Origin: Leucophora obtusa
Taxonomy: Eukaryota > Arthropoda > Insecta > Diptera > Anthomyiidae
DNA: 64,000 nucleotides
NCBI GenBank assembly: GCA_949987735.1
Contig: OX465298.1
Span: 88,378,361 to 88,442,360, forward strand
Direction of reading: 5' to 3'
Below are positions 45,596-59,400 of this stretch, one piece after another. Both the position numbers and the translations under genes were made by a program. Position 1 is the first letter of the stretch, and every line of letters starts with the position of its first letter. Under the pieces are notes generated by a model, which saw nothing but the letters and a program-made list of their open reading frames with translations, did not search any database and was not told the origin of the DNA.

Positions 45596-46458
45596 CAGAG
45601 CTTTGAAGAATTAATTCCTTAATTCAATTTTTCAATTCTGAATTAAAAATTGGATGAACTAATTCACTAAGCACCATATATTGAATGGAATTAATTCATA
45701 TTTGCTTTCGTTTGATTTATTTTGTTACGAATTAATTCAATTGCAATAGTTCTTTTTATTAAATCAAATGAATTAAAAATAAAAACTTTACAGATATGGA
45801 TAGATAAATTTGGAATAAAATATAACTATTAATTTTTCAAACTAGTTATATAGTTATTTTTTTTCAAATTTTCAAATATTTTTAATAGTAAAAGGCTTTA
45901 TTTTTAAATCATGTAGGTTGATAAACAGCATCCGGTTTCTAATTTGTTCATTTTTACTAGCACACGCTGTAAAATTGCTTATTTAAAATTTTTATTTGTA
46001 CATTATTGTTTTCTTCTACTGAACGGCAGAAAACAGGCTTTGAATTCAGTGAACTTATTTTATTTTTTTTTAATTCAGTGAACTTATTTTTTTTCAATTC
46101 AGTGAACTTATTATTTTTAATTTTTAATTCACTGAACGTAATTTTATTTTTTTTTAATTCACTGAACGAAAATGAAATTGAACGAATTCAGTAGTGAATT
46201 AATTCAGTAAGGAATTAATTCACTTTTTTCCGTTCGATTTATAAAATTGAACGCGTTCACCGGTGAATTAATTCATTTGATTTAATAAAAAGAACAATTG
46301 CAATTGAATTAATTCTTTGAATTTGTTGTTTGATGAACGCATTCAGTTGAATGAATTCGTTGAATTACTTAAGAAAAGGAATTCATTCAATTCTAGAGAA
46401 AATTGAATTCGATTGGTAGTGAATTCATTCAAAAAGGAATTAATTCTTCAAAGCTCTG
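45596..46458. mobile_element. hAT-type MITE, AATTAATTC-rich, 863 bp (copy 1)
   Basis: Ends CAGAGCTTTGAAGAATTAAT and the inverse; the 8-bp duplication AGCGACAA is at 45588-45595 and 46459-46466. The interior is made of GAATTAATTCACTGAACG-like words repeated dozens of times. Non-coding. A second, opposite-orientation copy surrounds the big foldback element. Confidence 0.9.
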
Positions 46459-46838
46459 AGCGACAATCGACCGTCGACATTTGATGACGTTTAGAAAAAA
46501 ATTAAATCAAAACAAGAATATGTTTGTATTTGTTTCGCTACAATTCTTCACCAATTCAATTGCTTTTGCATTAATTCTTGTTGCTTTACATTTTTTTTGT
46601 ATTTAATTTTACTTTTTTGCGGTAAATTATGTATTTTTATTTTCAATTATATTTCTTCTGTCAAAAAACTAAATTTTTTGTAAACAAAGTACGAATTTTT
46701 GCAACTGTAATACGAATTTCTGCAACTCTGTTCCCTTAATTAGTTAAAAATATGGCAACATTTTGACAAATATTTTAAGTGTGTGTTAGTGTGTCGTCAC
46801 GAAAATACCGGACGACATGGCGACAATTTGCTTCCCAT

Positions 46839-48393
46839 TAGGGTTTATGTCCCGGGAATTCCCGGGACGGGATTCCCGGGAATCCCGGCCTTTTTTGAAT
46901 CCCGCAATCCCGGGAATTTTATGCGGGATTTCCCGGGATTTTTTTTAGTCTTTTACAGTAGTTTTAGCTAGTTTTATTGCAATTTTAGAAGCTTTATTTA
47001 AATTTAAAGCATTGATTTTTTAAAATTAATTTAAATAAAGAATATTTAAAATTAAAAAATACGGTTTAAAATTTAATAATCTGAATTAAGCCAAATTGTT
47101 TTTGGATGCCAATTGAATTTGGTTTAGTTAAACCAAAAAATATTATATTAGCAATTACCAAATTTACAAACTAAAATACTTGTCCTTCGGGAATTTTTTT
47201 GTTCTTTAAGATGATGATATTTGTTCAAATAAAGCAATATTTATATAGGCTGTTTTAAACTACACAAGATTCTCGGAAAGATATTGCAACCTTGCCTATA
47301 TGTTTTGCACGTGTACTGAATTAAAATCGTACTGAAAATCTTATAGTGTAAACCAGCCTTATACAACATTTCAATATCATTATTTCAGTTCCAAATACCT
47401 CCACTAAACTAGGGATTAAAGTTAAAAAATAGTAATTTTTTCCTATTTTCAATTATTTTGAGTTTCTTTTACTTCAAATAATTTCATTTAAAGTTCAATT
47501 GCTATTCCTTTATTTTAAATATATTTTTTAAATATTATTAATTTTTAAAATAATAAATAAATCAGATGCTTTTTCAAATTATTTTGAATTTTGTATATGC
47601 TAATTTAAAATGCAACTAAATATGAAAATTAAATAATTTCTTTTTAAGGAGTTGTGGCATAAAAAAATTTCTATTCAAGAAAACTAATTAAAGTTATGAA
47701 ACTATTTAATATTTTAGTGTCTACTTTTATAAAACAATTTAGGCGAATTTGCCTTAAAAATTTCTATGAAAAATGCTCACTTTTAAACTTTATTATAAAA
47801 CTAATTCTAGACGGATGCTTCTGAAAATCTGCATAGAAGAAAACAAAATATCTAGAAATAGAAATTTTTGGATTTCATGTATAAGAAATATTTAAAAAAT
47901 TGATTTTAGTTCTGACTATAAAACTGGTCCGACACAAGTTTGCACCCATTAACAATTCCAATATATCCTGAAAAAAGGGATCAAAATAATATAACCGTGT
48001 CTTTCACTTTTTTTATATCAATTCGTTTAACAGCTTAAACCGCGAAATTAATATTTAGTTAATATACTACTAAAAGTTTTTTTTTAATAAGGACGGCCTT
48101 CCCTATAAATATATTACATAAATACTAATTCACAATTTAAATTGTTAAACGAATTGACATGGAAAAAGTGGAAGACATGGATATTTAGCCCTCCTTTCAG
48201 AACATTTTCTCATGGATACAACCAAAAGATGAACTTTGTCGAACGGTGTTTAACCAAAAAGTAGTTTTTCAAGTACAATATATGTCGAATTTATATATTT
48301 TCTAACGAGCGGGAATTCCCGGGATCCCGGGAAATTCCGAAAAAAATCCCGCTGTCCCGGGAAATGAAAAAGTCCGGGAAAAGAAAAACCCTA
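46839..48393. mobile_element. hAT-type element with CCCGGGA palindromes, 1555 bp
   Basis: Ends TAGGGTTTATGTCCCGGG and the inverse ...CCGGGAAAAGAAAAACCCTA. The 8-bp duplication CTTCCCAT is at 46831-46838 and 48394-48401. Same end architecture as 26254-27701. The interior is AT-rich with no transposase, and it contains a MITE copy (47244-47363) and a roughly 220-bp inverted repeat at 47970-48195. Confidence 0.88.
47244..47363. mobile_element. Small MITE, copy 2 (AAGGCTGGTTTACACTATAAG ends)
   Basis: The right end CTTATAGTGTAAACCAGCCTT, inverted, and the core GCAACCTTGCCTATATGTTTT match the 4264-4382 copy. Nested in a hAT-type element. Confidence 0.75.
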
Positions 48394-49504
48394 CTTCCCA
48401 TACAAAATATATGAAAAAGCACATGTCGTTGTCGTTGTCGCCTCAGTTCTGATTAATCTCTATAACAGAGCTTTGAAAAATTAATTCCTTTTTGAATGAA
48501 TTCACTACCAATCGAATTCAATTTTCTCTAGAATGAAATGAATTCCTTTTCTTAAGTAATTCACTGAATTCGTTCAACTGAACGCGTTCATCAAACAACA
48601 AATTCAAAGAATTAATTCAATTGCAATAGTTCTTTTTATTAAATCAAATGAATTAATTCACTGGTGAATGCGTTCAATTTTATAAATCGAACGGAAAAAA
48701 GTGAATTAATTCCTTACTGAATTAATTCACCACTGAATTCGTTCAATTTCATTTTCGTTCAGTGAATTAAAAAAAATAAAATTACGTTCAGTGAATTACA
48801 AAAAAAATACGTTCACGTAATATACGTAAATAAATGCTTTCTTCTACTGAACGGCAGAAAACAGGGGTCTAATCGCTGCTTTCGATATCGAACAAGCTAA
48901 CGTATCGAACAAAAATTCGATACTTATCGAATAGCCGAATCACGGCATTTAAGCTAATTTAATTCACTGAACGTACACAGTTGAAAACAAAAACTTGTAA
49001 ACAAACACATTTTGTATATGAATTTGTTAAATAAAACTAAAACACAACTTGTATGTGCAGAATAGGCAATCAAATTTAAAAATTAAATTGTTAATTGCAG
49101 AAATAAAGTATTTTATACCTAAAATTGTGATAATTTGTCTAAAGGAAAAAATATATTACATTGATTTTTACTAGTTTCACTCAAAAATTCGTTGGAGTAC
49201 AAAAAAAAATGGAAAAAACTACTGAAGAATTTAAGGGAAACTAGTTTTATAAAGTAAATGCTCTAAGGTTTGCACTCCGCGTGCGATTTTTCCCGGTTTT
49301 CGTAAATTTTTTTGTCAGTTTACTATTTTTTGCTTCGAGTCCATTTTTATATTTTCACAACTTTTTCTGTTTTACTAGTTTTACCTGAAATGTATTCTTG
49401 TAAACCCTATTCATTTATAAAAAGTACTTTAAACCCATGTTCATATGCTTTTTGTTCCAAAACAATGCAAATATATATGATTTCGATCATTAATTATGTA
49501 TAGA

Positions 49505-49650
49505 GCCCCCCATTACCCGGTTTTCGGTCTACCCGGTCTACCCGGTCTCAAAACCGGTCTTACGGTCTACCCGGTCAGACCGAAGACGGGGTAGACCGAA
49601 AACCCGGGTAGACCGGTCAGACCGGTCTACCCGTAAAAGCCATAGAAGAA
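49505..49650. repeat. Left CG-rich terminal repeats of the foldback element
   Basis: Tandem and inverted CGGTCTACC / GGTAGACCG words, sharply GC-richer than anything around. Candidate transposase binding sites. Confidence 0.85.
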
Positions 49651-49659
49651 AGTAACTTT

Positions 49660-50060
49660 TACATAAAAATGTACATTTTTTCGAAAACAATACTTTTTTC
49701 CAAAAAAAAAAAAATATTTTTTAAAAAAAATACTACTTTTTTACAAAAAAAAACTACTTTTTTGGAAAGAAAAGTTTTTCGGAAAAAAAATTTTTTTTTT
49801 ACGAAAAAGTACTATTTTTGAAAAAAAAAATTTTTTTTCAAAAAAAAGTACATTTTCCAAAAAAAAGTGCTTATTGCATAAAAAAGTACTTTTTGCATAA
49901 AAAAGTACTTTTTCCATTAAAAAGTACTTTTTGCATAAAAAGTACTTTTTTTTTTGAAAAAAGTACTTTTTCCTAAAAAATTTTTTTTTTATAAAATGTT
50001 TTTTTTTTTTTAAGTCCTTTTTTCAGAAAAAGTACATTTTTATATGATAGTTTTTCTATG
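49660..50060. repeat. Left A/T homopolymer tract with AGTACTTTT words
   Basis: Alternating runs of A and T with AAAAAGTACTTTTT palindromes. Mirrored at 62200-62590. Low complexity; assembly here may be inexact. Confidence 0.8.
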
Positions 50061-50082
50061 GTACTACAAAAAACTACTATAA

Positions 50083-50659
50083 CCCAGCAAAATCTTTCAT
50101 TACCAAATAAGAGGTTATATAATAGAAATTCATAGCTCCGCACAATTATTTTTTGGCGTCTAAACTCATTATTTTTGTTTGGCGTGGTCGTTTTTATAAG
50201 TAGCCACGCTTACCCGCTCGCTTACGAAAAAATGAGAAATAAGTAGTTATGAGATTTTGAATAATAAGTGGTTACACACAAAGTTGAATTATAAGTGGTT
50301 ATCCGATTGCTTACTTGATTCTTAAAAATAAGGAGTTAAGCAAATACTATTAGCTTAAAGAAATACATTCAGAAAAATTTAAGTTTTCTCTAGTGGGTAA
50401 TTTTAGGACTCGTCATAAAAATGTAAACATAAAACATATTTACATATAATAAATAAAAATGTATAAAATTTAACTGTGTAAAAAGTACTTATTTAAACTA
50501 TTACGAGTAAGTCATTATTTTATATTTAGAAACAATGAATACAATAGGCCGTTATTAGGAAGTCAGTATTTTATATTATAAAATAATGCAAAAGATAATG
50601 ATATATCATTTTTGGTAATGCAGATAGTAATGAGGTGTCATTACCAATATTTTGCTGGG
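50083..50659. mobile_element. MITE (CCCAGCAAAAT ends) inserted in the left arm
   Basis: CCCAGCAAAATCTTTCATTACC at the left and the inverse GGTAATGACACC...ATTTTGCTGGG at the right. The right arm of the foldback element lacks it: there ATACAACTTACGAGTATAG is continuous at about 62155. Present in one arm only, so it inserted after the palindrome formed. Confidence 0.75.
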
Positions 50660-53412
50660 AAGTTGTATATTCATATAAAAATACCACGGTCTTTTTCGGG
50701 TAGTAGTACGGCGTTTTTACATCGTAGCTTCAAATGGGCTGAAACTTTACAGGAAATATCTAGACATAAATTGGACCAAGAATTATGGATATCTGTTTAG
50801 ATCGTGGAACAAAAATGTTCCGAAAATCATAATAGAATTCAGAAAGTGCTGCATTTCCCATACATTTATATGAAACTGTCACGGTCTTTTTCGGGTAGTA
50901 GTACGGCGTTTTTACATCGTAGCTTCAAATAGGCTGAAACTTTACAGGAAATATCTGGACATAAATTGGACCAAGAATTATGAACATCTGTGTAGGTCGT
51001 GGAACAAAAATATTCCGAAAATCGTAATAGAATTCAGAAAGTGCTGCATTTCCCATACATTTATATGAAACTGTCACGGTCTTTTTCGGGTAGTAGTACG
51101 GCGTTTTTACATCGTAGCTTTAAACGGGCTGAAACTTTACAGAAAACAAGTCAACATAAATTGGACCAAGAATTATAGACATCTGGGCGCATCGTGGAAC
51201 AAAAATGTTCCGAAAATCGTAATAGAATTCAGAAAGTGCTGCATTTCCCATGTATTTATATGAAAATGCCACGGTCTTTTTCGGGTAGTAGTACGGCGTT
51301 TTTACATCGTACCTTCAAATGGGCTGAAACTTTACAGGAAATATCTAGACATAAATTGGACCAAGAATTATGAACATCTGTGTAGCTCGTGGAACAAAAA
51401 TGTTCCGAAAATCGTAATAGAATTCAGAAAGTGCTGCATTTCCCATGTATTTATATGAAAATGCCACGGTCTTTTTCGGGTAGTAGTACGGCGTTTTTAC
51501 ATCGTACCTTCAAATAGGCTGAAACTTTACAGGAAATATCTAGACATAAATTGGACCAAGAATTATGAACATCTGTGTAGATCGTGGAACAAAAATATTC
51601 CGAAAATCGTAATAGAATTCAGAAAGTGCTGCATTTCCCATGTATTTATATGAAAATGCCACGGTCTTTTTCGGGTAGTAGTACGGCGTTTTTACATCGT
51701 AGCTTCAAACGGGCTGAAACTTTACAGAAAACAAGTCAACATAAATTGGACCAAGATATATGAACATCTGTGTAGATCGTGGAAGAAAAATGTTCCGAAA
51801 ATCGTAATAGAATTCAGAAAGTGCTGCATTTCCCATGTATTTATATGAAAATGCCACGGTCTTTTTCGGGTAGTAGTACGGCGTTTTTACATCGTGCCTT
51901 CAAATGGGCTGAAACTTTACAGGAAATATCTAGACATAAATTGGACCAAGAATTATGAACATCTGGGCGGATCGTGGAAGAAAAATGTTCCGAAAATCGT
52001 AATAGAATTCAGAAAGTGCTGCATTTCCCATGTATTTATATGAAAATGCCACGGTCTTTTTCGGGTAGTAGTACGGCGTTTTTACATCGTACCTTCAAAT
52101 GGGCTGAAACTTTACAGGAAATATCTAGACATAAATTGGACCAAGAATTATGAATATCTGTGTAGATCGTGGAACAAAAATGTTCCGAAAATCATAATAG
52201 AATTCAGAAAGTGCTGCATTTCCCATGTATTTATATGAAAATGCCACGGTCTTTTTCGGGTAGTAGTACGGCGTTTTTACATCGTAGCTTCAAACGGGCT
52301 GAAACTTTACAGAAAATAAGTCAACATAAATTGGACCAAGAGTTATAGACATCTGGGCGGATCGTGGAACAAAAATGTTCCGAAAATCGTAATAGAATTC
52401 AGAAAGTGCTGCATTTCCCATGTATTTATATGAAAATGCCACGGTCTTTTTCGGGTAGTAGTACGGCGTTTTTACATAGTAGCTTCAAACGGGCTGAAAC
52501 TTTACAGAAAAGAAGTCAACATTAATTGGACCAAGAATTATAGACATCTGGGCGGATCGTGGAACAAAAATGTTCCCAAAATCGTAATAGAATTCAGAAA
52601 GTAATGCATTTCCCATATATTTATGTGAAAATGCTACGGTCTTTTTCGGGTAGTAATACGGCGTTTTCACACCGTAGTTCCAAATGTGTTGAAACTTTGC
52701 AAAAATTATAGGAAGGTAAATTCGATCAATATTTAGAGATATCTGTCTACTTTGTGGAACAAAAATATTCTGAAAATTACTATAGAATTCAGAAAGTACC
52801 GCATTTTCCATACATTTACATGAAACAGCCACGGTCTTTTTCGGGTAGTAGTACGGCGTTTTTACACAGTGACTCCAAATGAGTTAAAAATTTACAAAAA
52901 TTATCTGGATGTAAATTCGACCAACAATAGTAGCGAGTTTTTTAGGTCGTGGAACAAAAATGTTCCGCAAATCGAACTAGACTCCAGAAAGTGCAGTGAT
53001 TTCTATACATTTCTATAAAAATGCCACGGTCTTTATGGGATACTAGTACGGCGTTTTTATACGATAACTCCAAAAAGGTCTAAGCTTTACAGAAATTATC
53101 TGGACGTGAATTTTATCCCCAATTATAGCCTTTTGTGTAGGTCATGGAACAAAAATGTGCCGAAAATCACAATAGAATTCAGAAACTACTACGATTTCTA
53201 TACATTTATATGACAATGACACTTTTTCCGGTAGTTGCACGGCGTTATTACACCGTAGCTCCAAATAGGTTAAACACGTAAACCAGTTATCTGTATATAA
53301 ATTGGACAAAGAATTATAGACATCTGCGTAAGTCGTGGAACGAAAATATTTCAAAAGTTACACTAGAATTCAGAAAGTGCTGCATTTTATATACAGTCAC
53401 ATGAAACTGCCG
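50660..53412. repeat. Left 195-bp tandem array, about 14 units
   Basis: CTTTTTCGGGTAGTAGTACG begins at 50691, 50886, 51081, 51276, 51471, 51666, 51861, 52056, 52251, 52446, 52641, 52836, and a diverged copy at 53031, each exactly 195 bp on; the next (53222) is 191 bp on. Outer units are near-identical and the innermost three are clearly older. Two variants alternate: GTCAACATAAATTGG with CGGGCTGAAAC, and CTAGACATAAATTGG with TGGGCTGAAAC. Confidence 0.93.
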
Positions 53413-56387
53413 CGGAATCTTTTTAATATCTCGAAAACTAAGCGAGATAGAGCAAAATGGTTAAAATTTTTGCCTTATGTGTTAATACACCCATAAAACC
53501 TTTTTAGTGAAATCAAATATTAGCTAACTCTGCTAGATTTTAAAATTGCAAATATCTCATAAACTACTAATGCTAGAACGAAAAGGACATTTATTTGGTT
53601 TTTCGCCTATAACTCGAAAACTAAGCGAGATAGAGCAAAATGGTTAAAATTTTTGCCCTTTGGGTGTTAATACACCCATAAAACCCTTTTAGTGAAATCA
53701 AATTTTAACTAACTCTGCTAGATTTTAAAATTGCAAATATCTCATAAACTACTAATGCTAGAACGAAAAGGACGTTTATTTGGTTTTTCGCCTATAACTC
53801 GAAAACTAAGCGAGATAAAGCAAAATGGTTAAAATTTTTGCCTTTTGGGTGTTAATACACCCATAAAACCCTTTTAGTGAAATCAAATTTTAGCTAGCTC
53901 TGCTAGATTTTAAAATTGCAAATATCTCATAAACTACTAATGCTAGAACGAAAAGGACGTTTATTTGGTTTTTCGCCTTTAACTCGAAAACTAAGCGAGA
54001 TAGAGCAAAATGGTTAAAATTTTTGCCCACAGGGTGTTAATACACCCATAAAACCTTTTTAGTGAAATCAAATTTTAGCTAACTCTGCTAGATTTTAAAA
54101 TTGCAAATATCTCATAAACTACTAATGCTAGAACGAAAAGGACATTTATTTGGTTTTTCGCCTATAACTCGAAAACTAAGCGAGATAGAGCAAAATGGTT
54201 AAAATTTTTGCCCATAGGGTGTTAATACACCCATAAAACCTTTTTAGTGAAATCAAATTTTAGCTAACTCTGCTAGATTTTAAAATTGCAAATATCTCAT
54301 AAACTACTAATGCTAGAACGAAAAGGACGTTTATTTGGTTTTTCGCCTTTAACTCGAAAACTAAGCGAGATAGAGCAAAATGGTTAAAATTTTTGCCCAC
54401 AGGGTGTTAATACACCCATAAAACCTTTTTAGTGAAATCAAATTTTAGCTAACTCTGCTAGATTTTAAAATTGCAAATATCTCATAAACTACTAATGCTA
54501 GAACGAAAAGGACATTTATTTGGTTTTTCGCCTATAACTCGAAAACTAAGCGAGATAGAGCAAAATGGTTAAACTTTTTGCCCTTTGGGTGTTAATACAC
54601 CCATAAAACCTGTTTAGTGAAATCAAATATTAGCTAACTCTGCTAGATTTTAAAATTGCAAATATCTCATAAACTACTAATGCTAGAACGAAAAGGACAT
54701 TTATTTGGTTTTTCGCCTATAACTCGAAAACTAAGCGAGATAGAGCAAAATGGTTAAAAGTTTTGCCCTTTGGGTGTTAATACACCCATAAAACCCTTTT
54801 AGTGAAATCAAATTTTAACTAACTCTGCTAGATTTTAAAATTGCAAATATCTCATAAACTATTAATGCTAGAACGAAAAGGACGTTTATTTGGTTTTTCG
54901 CCTATAACTCGAAAACTAAGCTAGATAGAGCAAAATGGTTAATATTTTTGCCCTTTGGGTGTTAATACACCCATAAAACCTTTTTAGTGAAATCAAATTT
55001 TAGCTAACTCTGCTAGATTTTAAAATTGCAAATATCTCATAAACTACTAATGCTAGAACGAAAAGGACGTTTATTTGGTTTTTCGCCTTTAACTCGAAAA
55101 CTAAGCGAGATAGAGCAAAATGGTTAAAATTTTTGCCCTTTGGGTGTTAATACACCCATAAAACCTGTTTAGTGAAATCAAATATTAGCTAACTCTGCTA
55201 GATTTTAAAATTGCAAATATCTCATAAACTACTAATGCTAGAACGAAAAGGACATTTATTTGGTTTTTCGCCTATAACTCGAAAACTAAGCGAGATAGAG
55301 CAAAATGGTTAAAATTTTTGCCCTTAGGGTGTTAATACACCCATAAAACCCTTTTAGTGAAATCAAATTTTAGCTCGCTCTGCTAGATTTTAAAATTGCA
55401 AATATCTCATAAACTACTAATGCTAGAACGAAAAGGACGTTTATTTGGTTTTTCGCCTATAACTCGAAAACTAAGCGAGGTAGAGCAAAATGGTTAAAAT
55501 TTTTGCCCTTTGGGTGTTAATACACGCATAAAATCTTTTAGTGAAATCAAATTTTAGCTAACTCTGCTAGATTTTAAAATTGCAAATATCTCATAAACTA
55601 CTAATGCTAGAACGAAAAGGACATTTATTTGGTTTTTCGCCTATAACTCGAAAACTAAGCGAGATAGAGCAAAATGGTTAAAATTTTTGCCCTTTGGGTG
55701 TTAATACACCCATAAAACCCTTTTAGTGAAATCAAATTTTAACTAGCTCTGCTAGATTTTAAAATTGCAAATATCTCATAAACTACTAATGCTAGAACGA
55801 AAAGGACGTTTATTTGGTTTTTCGCCTATAACTCGAAAACTAAGCGAGATAGAGCAAAATGGTTAAAATTTTTGCCCACAGGGTGTTAATACACCCATAA
55901 AACCTGTTTAGTAAAATCAAATTTTAGCTAACTCTGCTAGATTTTAAAATTGCAAATATCTCATAAACTACTAATGCTAGAACGAAAAGGACGTTTATTT
56001 GGTTTTTCGCCTCTAACTCGAAAACTAAGCGAGGTAGAGCAAAATGGTTAAAATTTTTGCCCTTTGGGTGTTAATACACCCATAAAACCTTTTTAGTGAA
56101 ATCAAATTTTAGCTAACTCTGCTAGATTTTAAAATTGCAAATATCTCATAAACTACTAATGCTAGAACGAAAAGGACGTTTATTTGGTTTTTCGCCTCTA
56201 ACTCGAAAACTAAGCGAGGTAGAGCAAAATGGTTAAAATTTTTGCCCTTTGGGTGTTAATACACCCATAAAACCTTTTTAGTGAAATCAAATTTTAGCTA
56301 ACTCTGCTAGATTTTAAAATTGCAAATATCTCATAAACTACTAATGCTAGAACGAAAAGGACGTTTATTTGGTTTTTCGCCTCTAAC
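53413..56387. repeat. Central 185-bp tandem array, 16 units
   Basis: TCGAAAACTAAGCGAGATAG begins at 53431, 53614, 53799, 53984 and then every 185 bp to 56203, with one 184-bp step (55464 to 55648). Units contain GTGTTAATACACCCATAAAA and TGCTAGAACGAAAAGGAC. They are unrelated in wording to the 195-bp unit. Divergence between units is only a few bases. Confidence 0.93.
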
Positions 56388-56445
56388 ACCCAGAGGGCAA
56401 AAATTTTAACCATTTTGCTCTACCTCTCTTAGTTTCGAGTCTCCA
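56386..56445. repeat. Inverted partial 185-bp unit at the palindrome junction
   Basis: AACACCCAGAGGGCAAAAAT continuing to TTAGTTTCGAG is a partial unit in the opposite direction, showing that the inversion point lies at the right edge of the central array. Confidence 0.85.
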
Positions 56446-59400
56446 ATTTATATACAGATAACTGGTTTACGTGTTTAACCTATTTGGAGCTACGGTGTAA
56501 TAACGCCGTGCAACTACCGGAAAAAGTGTCATTGTCATATAAATGTATAGAAATTTTAGTAGTTTCTGAATTCTATTGTGATTTTCGGCACATTTTTGTT
56601 CCATGACCTACACAAAAGGCTATAATTGTTGATAAAATTCACGTCCAGATAATTTCTGTAAAGCTTAGACCTTTTTGGAGTTATCGTATAAAAACGCCGT
56701 ACTAGTATCCCATAAAGACCGTGACATTTTTGTAGAAATGTATAGAAATCACTGCACTTTCTGGAGTCTAGTTCGATTTGCGGAACATTTTCCACGACCT
56801 AAAAAACTCGCTACTATTGTTGGTCGAATTTACATCCAGATAATTTTTGTAAATTTTTAACTCATTTGGAGTCACTGTGTAAAAACGCCGTACTACTACC
56901 CGAAAAAGACCGTGGCTGTTTCATGTAAATGTATGGAAAATGCGGTACTTTCTGAATTCTATAGTAATTTTCAGAATATTTTTGTTCCACAAAGTAGACA
57001 GATATCTCTAAATATTGATCGAATTTACCTTCCTATAATTTTTGCAAAGTTTCAACACATTTGGAACTACGGTGTGAAAACGCCGTATTACTACCCGAAA
57101 AAGACCGTAGCATTTTCACATAAATATATGGGAAATGTATTACTTTCTGAATTCTATTACGATTTTGGGAACATTTTTGTTCCACGATCCCCCCAGATGT
57201 CTATAATTCTTGGTCCAATTAATGTGGACTTGTTTTTTGTAAAGTTTCAGCCCGTTTGAAGCTACTATGTAAAAACGCCGTACTACTACCCGAAAAAGAC
57301 CATGGCATTTTCATATAAATACATGGGAAATGCAGCACTTTCTGAATTCTATTACGATTTTCGGAACATTTTTGTTCCACGATCCGCCCAGATGTCTATA
57401 ATTCTTGGTCCAATTTATGTTGACCTGTTTTCTGTAAAGTTTCAGCCCGTTTGAAGCTACGATCTAAAAACGCCGTACTACTACCCGAAAAAGACCGTGG
57501 CATTTTCATATAAATACATGGGAAATGCAGCACTTTCTGAATTCTATTATGATTTTCGGAACATATTTCTTCCACGATCCGCCCAGATGTCCAATTTATG
57601 TTGACTTGTTTTCTGTAAAGTTTCAGCCCGTTTGAAGCTACGATGTAAAAACGCCGTACTACTACCCGAAAAAGACCGTGGCATTTTCATATAAATACAT
57701 GGGAAATGCAGCACTTTCTGAATTCTATTACGATTTTCGGAACATTTTTGTTCCACGATCTACACAGATGTTCATAATTCTTGGTCCAATTTATGTCTAG
57801 ATATTTCCTGTAAAGTTGCAGCCCATTTGAAGGCACGATGTAAAAACGCCGTACTACTACCCGAAAAAGACCGTGGCATTTTCATATAAATACATGGGAA
57901 ATGCAGCACTTTCTGAATTCTATTACGATTTTCGGAACATATTTCTTCCACGATCCGCCCAGATGTCCAATTTATGTTGACTTGTTTTCTGTAAAGTTTC
58001 AGCCCGTTTGAAGCTACGATGTAAAAACGCCGTACTACTACCCGAAAAAGACCGTGGCATTTTCATATAAATACATGGGAAATGCAGCACTTTCTGAATT
58101 CTATTATGATTTTCGGAACATTTTTGTTCCACGATCTACACAGATGTTCATAATTTTTGGTCCAATTTACGTCTAGATATTTCCTGTAAAGTTTCAGCCC
58201 ATTTGAAGGTACGATGTAAAAACGCCGTACTACTACCCGAAAAAGACCGTGGCATTTTCATATAAATACATGGGAAATGCAGCACTTTCTGAATTCTATT
58301 ACGATTTTCGGAACATTTTTGTTCCACGATCTACACAGATGTTCATAATTCTTGGTCCAATTTATGTCTAGATATTTCCTGTAAAGTTGCAGCCCATTTG
58401 AAGGCACGATGTAAAAACGCCGTACTACTACCCGAAAAAGACCGTGGCATTTTCATATAAATACATGGGAAATGCAGCACTTTCTGAATTCTATTACGAT
58501 TTTCGGAACATATTTCTTCCACGATACGCCCAGATGTCCAATTTATGTTGACTTGTTTTCTGTAAAGTTTCAGCCCGTTTGAAGCTACGATGTAAAAACG
58601 CCGTACTACTACCCGAAAAAGACCGTGGCATTTTCATATAAATACATGGGAAATGCAGCACTTTCTGAATTCTATTATGATTTTCGGAACATTTTTGTTC
58701 CACGATCTACACAGATGTTCATAATTTTTGGTCCAATTTACGTCTAGATATTTCCTGTAAAGTTTCAGCCCATTTGAAGGTACGATGTAAAAACGCCGTA
58801 CTACTACCCGAAAAAGACCATGGCATTTTCATATAAATACATGGGAAATGCAGCACTTTCTGAATTCTATTACGATTTTCGGAACATTTTTGTTCCACGA
58901 TCTACACAGATGTTCATAATTCTTGGTCCAATTTGTGTCTAGATATTTCCTGTAAAGTATCAGCCCATTTGAAGGCACGATGTAAAAACGCCGTACTACT
59001 ACCCGAAAAAGACCGTGGCATTTTCATATAAATACATGGGAAATGCAGCACTTTCTGAATTCTATTACGATTTTCGGAACATATTTCTTCCACGATCCGC
59101 CCAGATGTCTATAATTCTTGGTCCAATTTATGTTGACTTGTTTTCTGTAAAGTTTCAGCCCGTTTGAAGCTACGATGTAAAAACGCCGTACTACTACCCG
59201 AAAAAGACCGTGGCATTTTCATATAAATACATGGGAAATGCAGCACTTTCTGAATTCTATTATGATTTTCGGAACATTTTTGTTCCACGATCTACACAGA
59301 TGTTCATAATTTTTGGTCCAATTTACGTCTAGATATTTCCTGTAAAGTTTCAGCCCATTTGAAGGTACGATGTAAAAACGCCGTACTACTACCCGAAAAA

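Larger units (their letters stand above)
45518..48466. mobile_element. Probable MITE (AGRTTAATCA ends) carrying two hAT insertions
   Basis: AGGTTAATCACAACTGTGTCGA at the left matches the inverse of CGCCTCAGTTCTGATTAATC at the right, followed by GTCG/CGAC-rich text on both sides. Without the two hAT insertions (45596-46458, 46839-48393) it would be about 0.5 kb. Flanking duplication is unclear. Confidence 0.45.

Noticed and set aside
49660..50060. Regularly spaced AAAAGTACTTTT words, at first resembling an array of operators or a CRISPR-like repeat
   Set aside because: Spacing is irregular, there are no unique spacers, the mirrored tract is at the other end of the foldback element, and the organism is eukaryotic.
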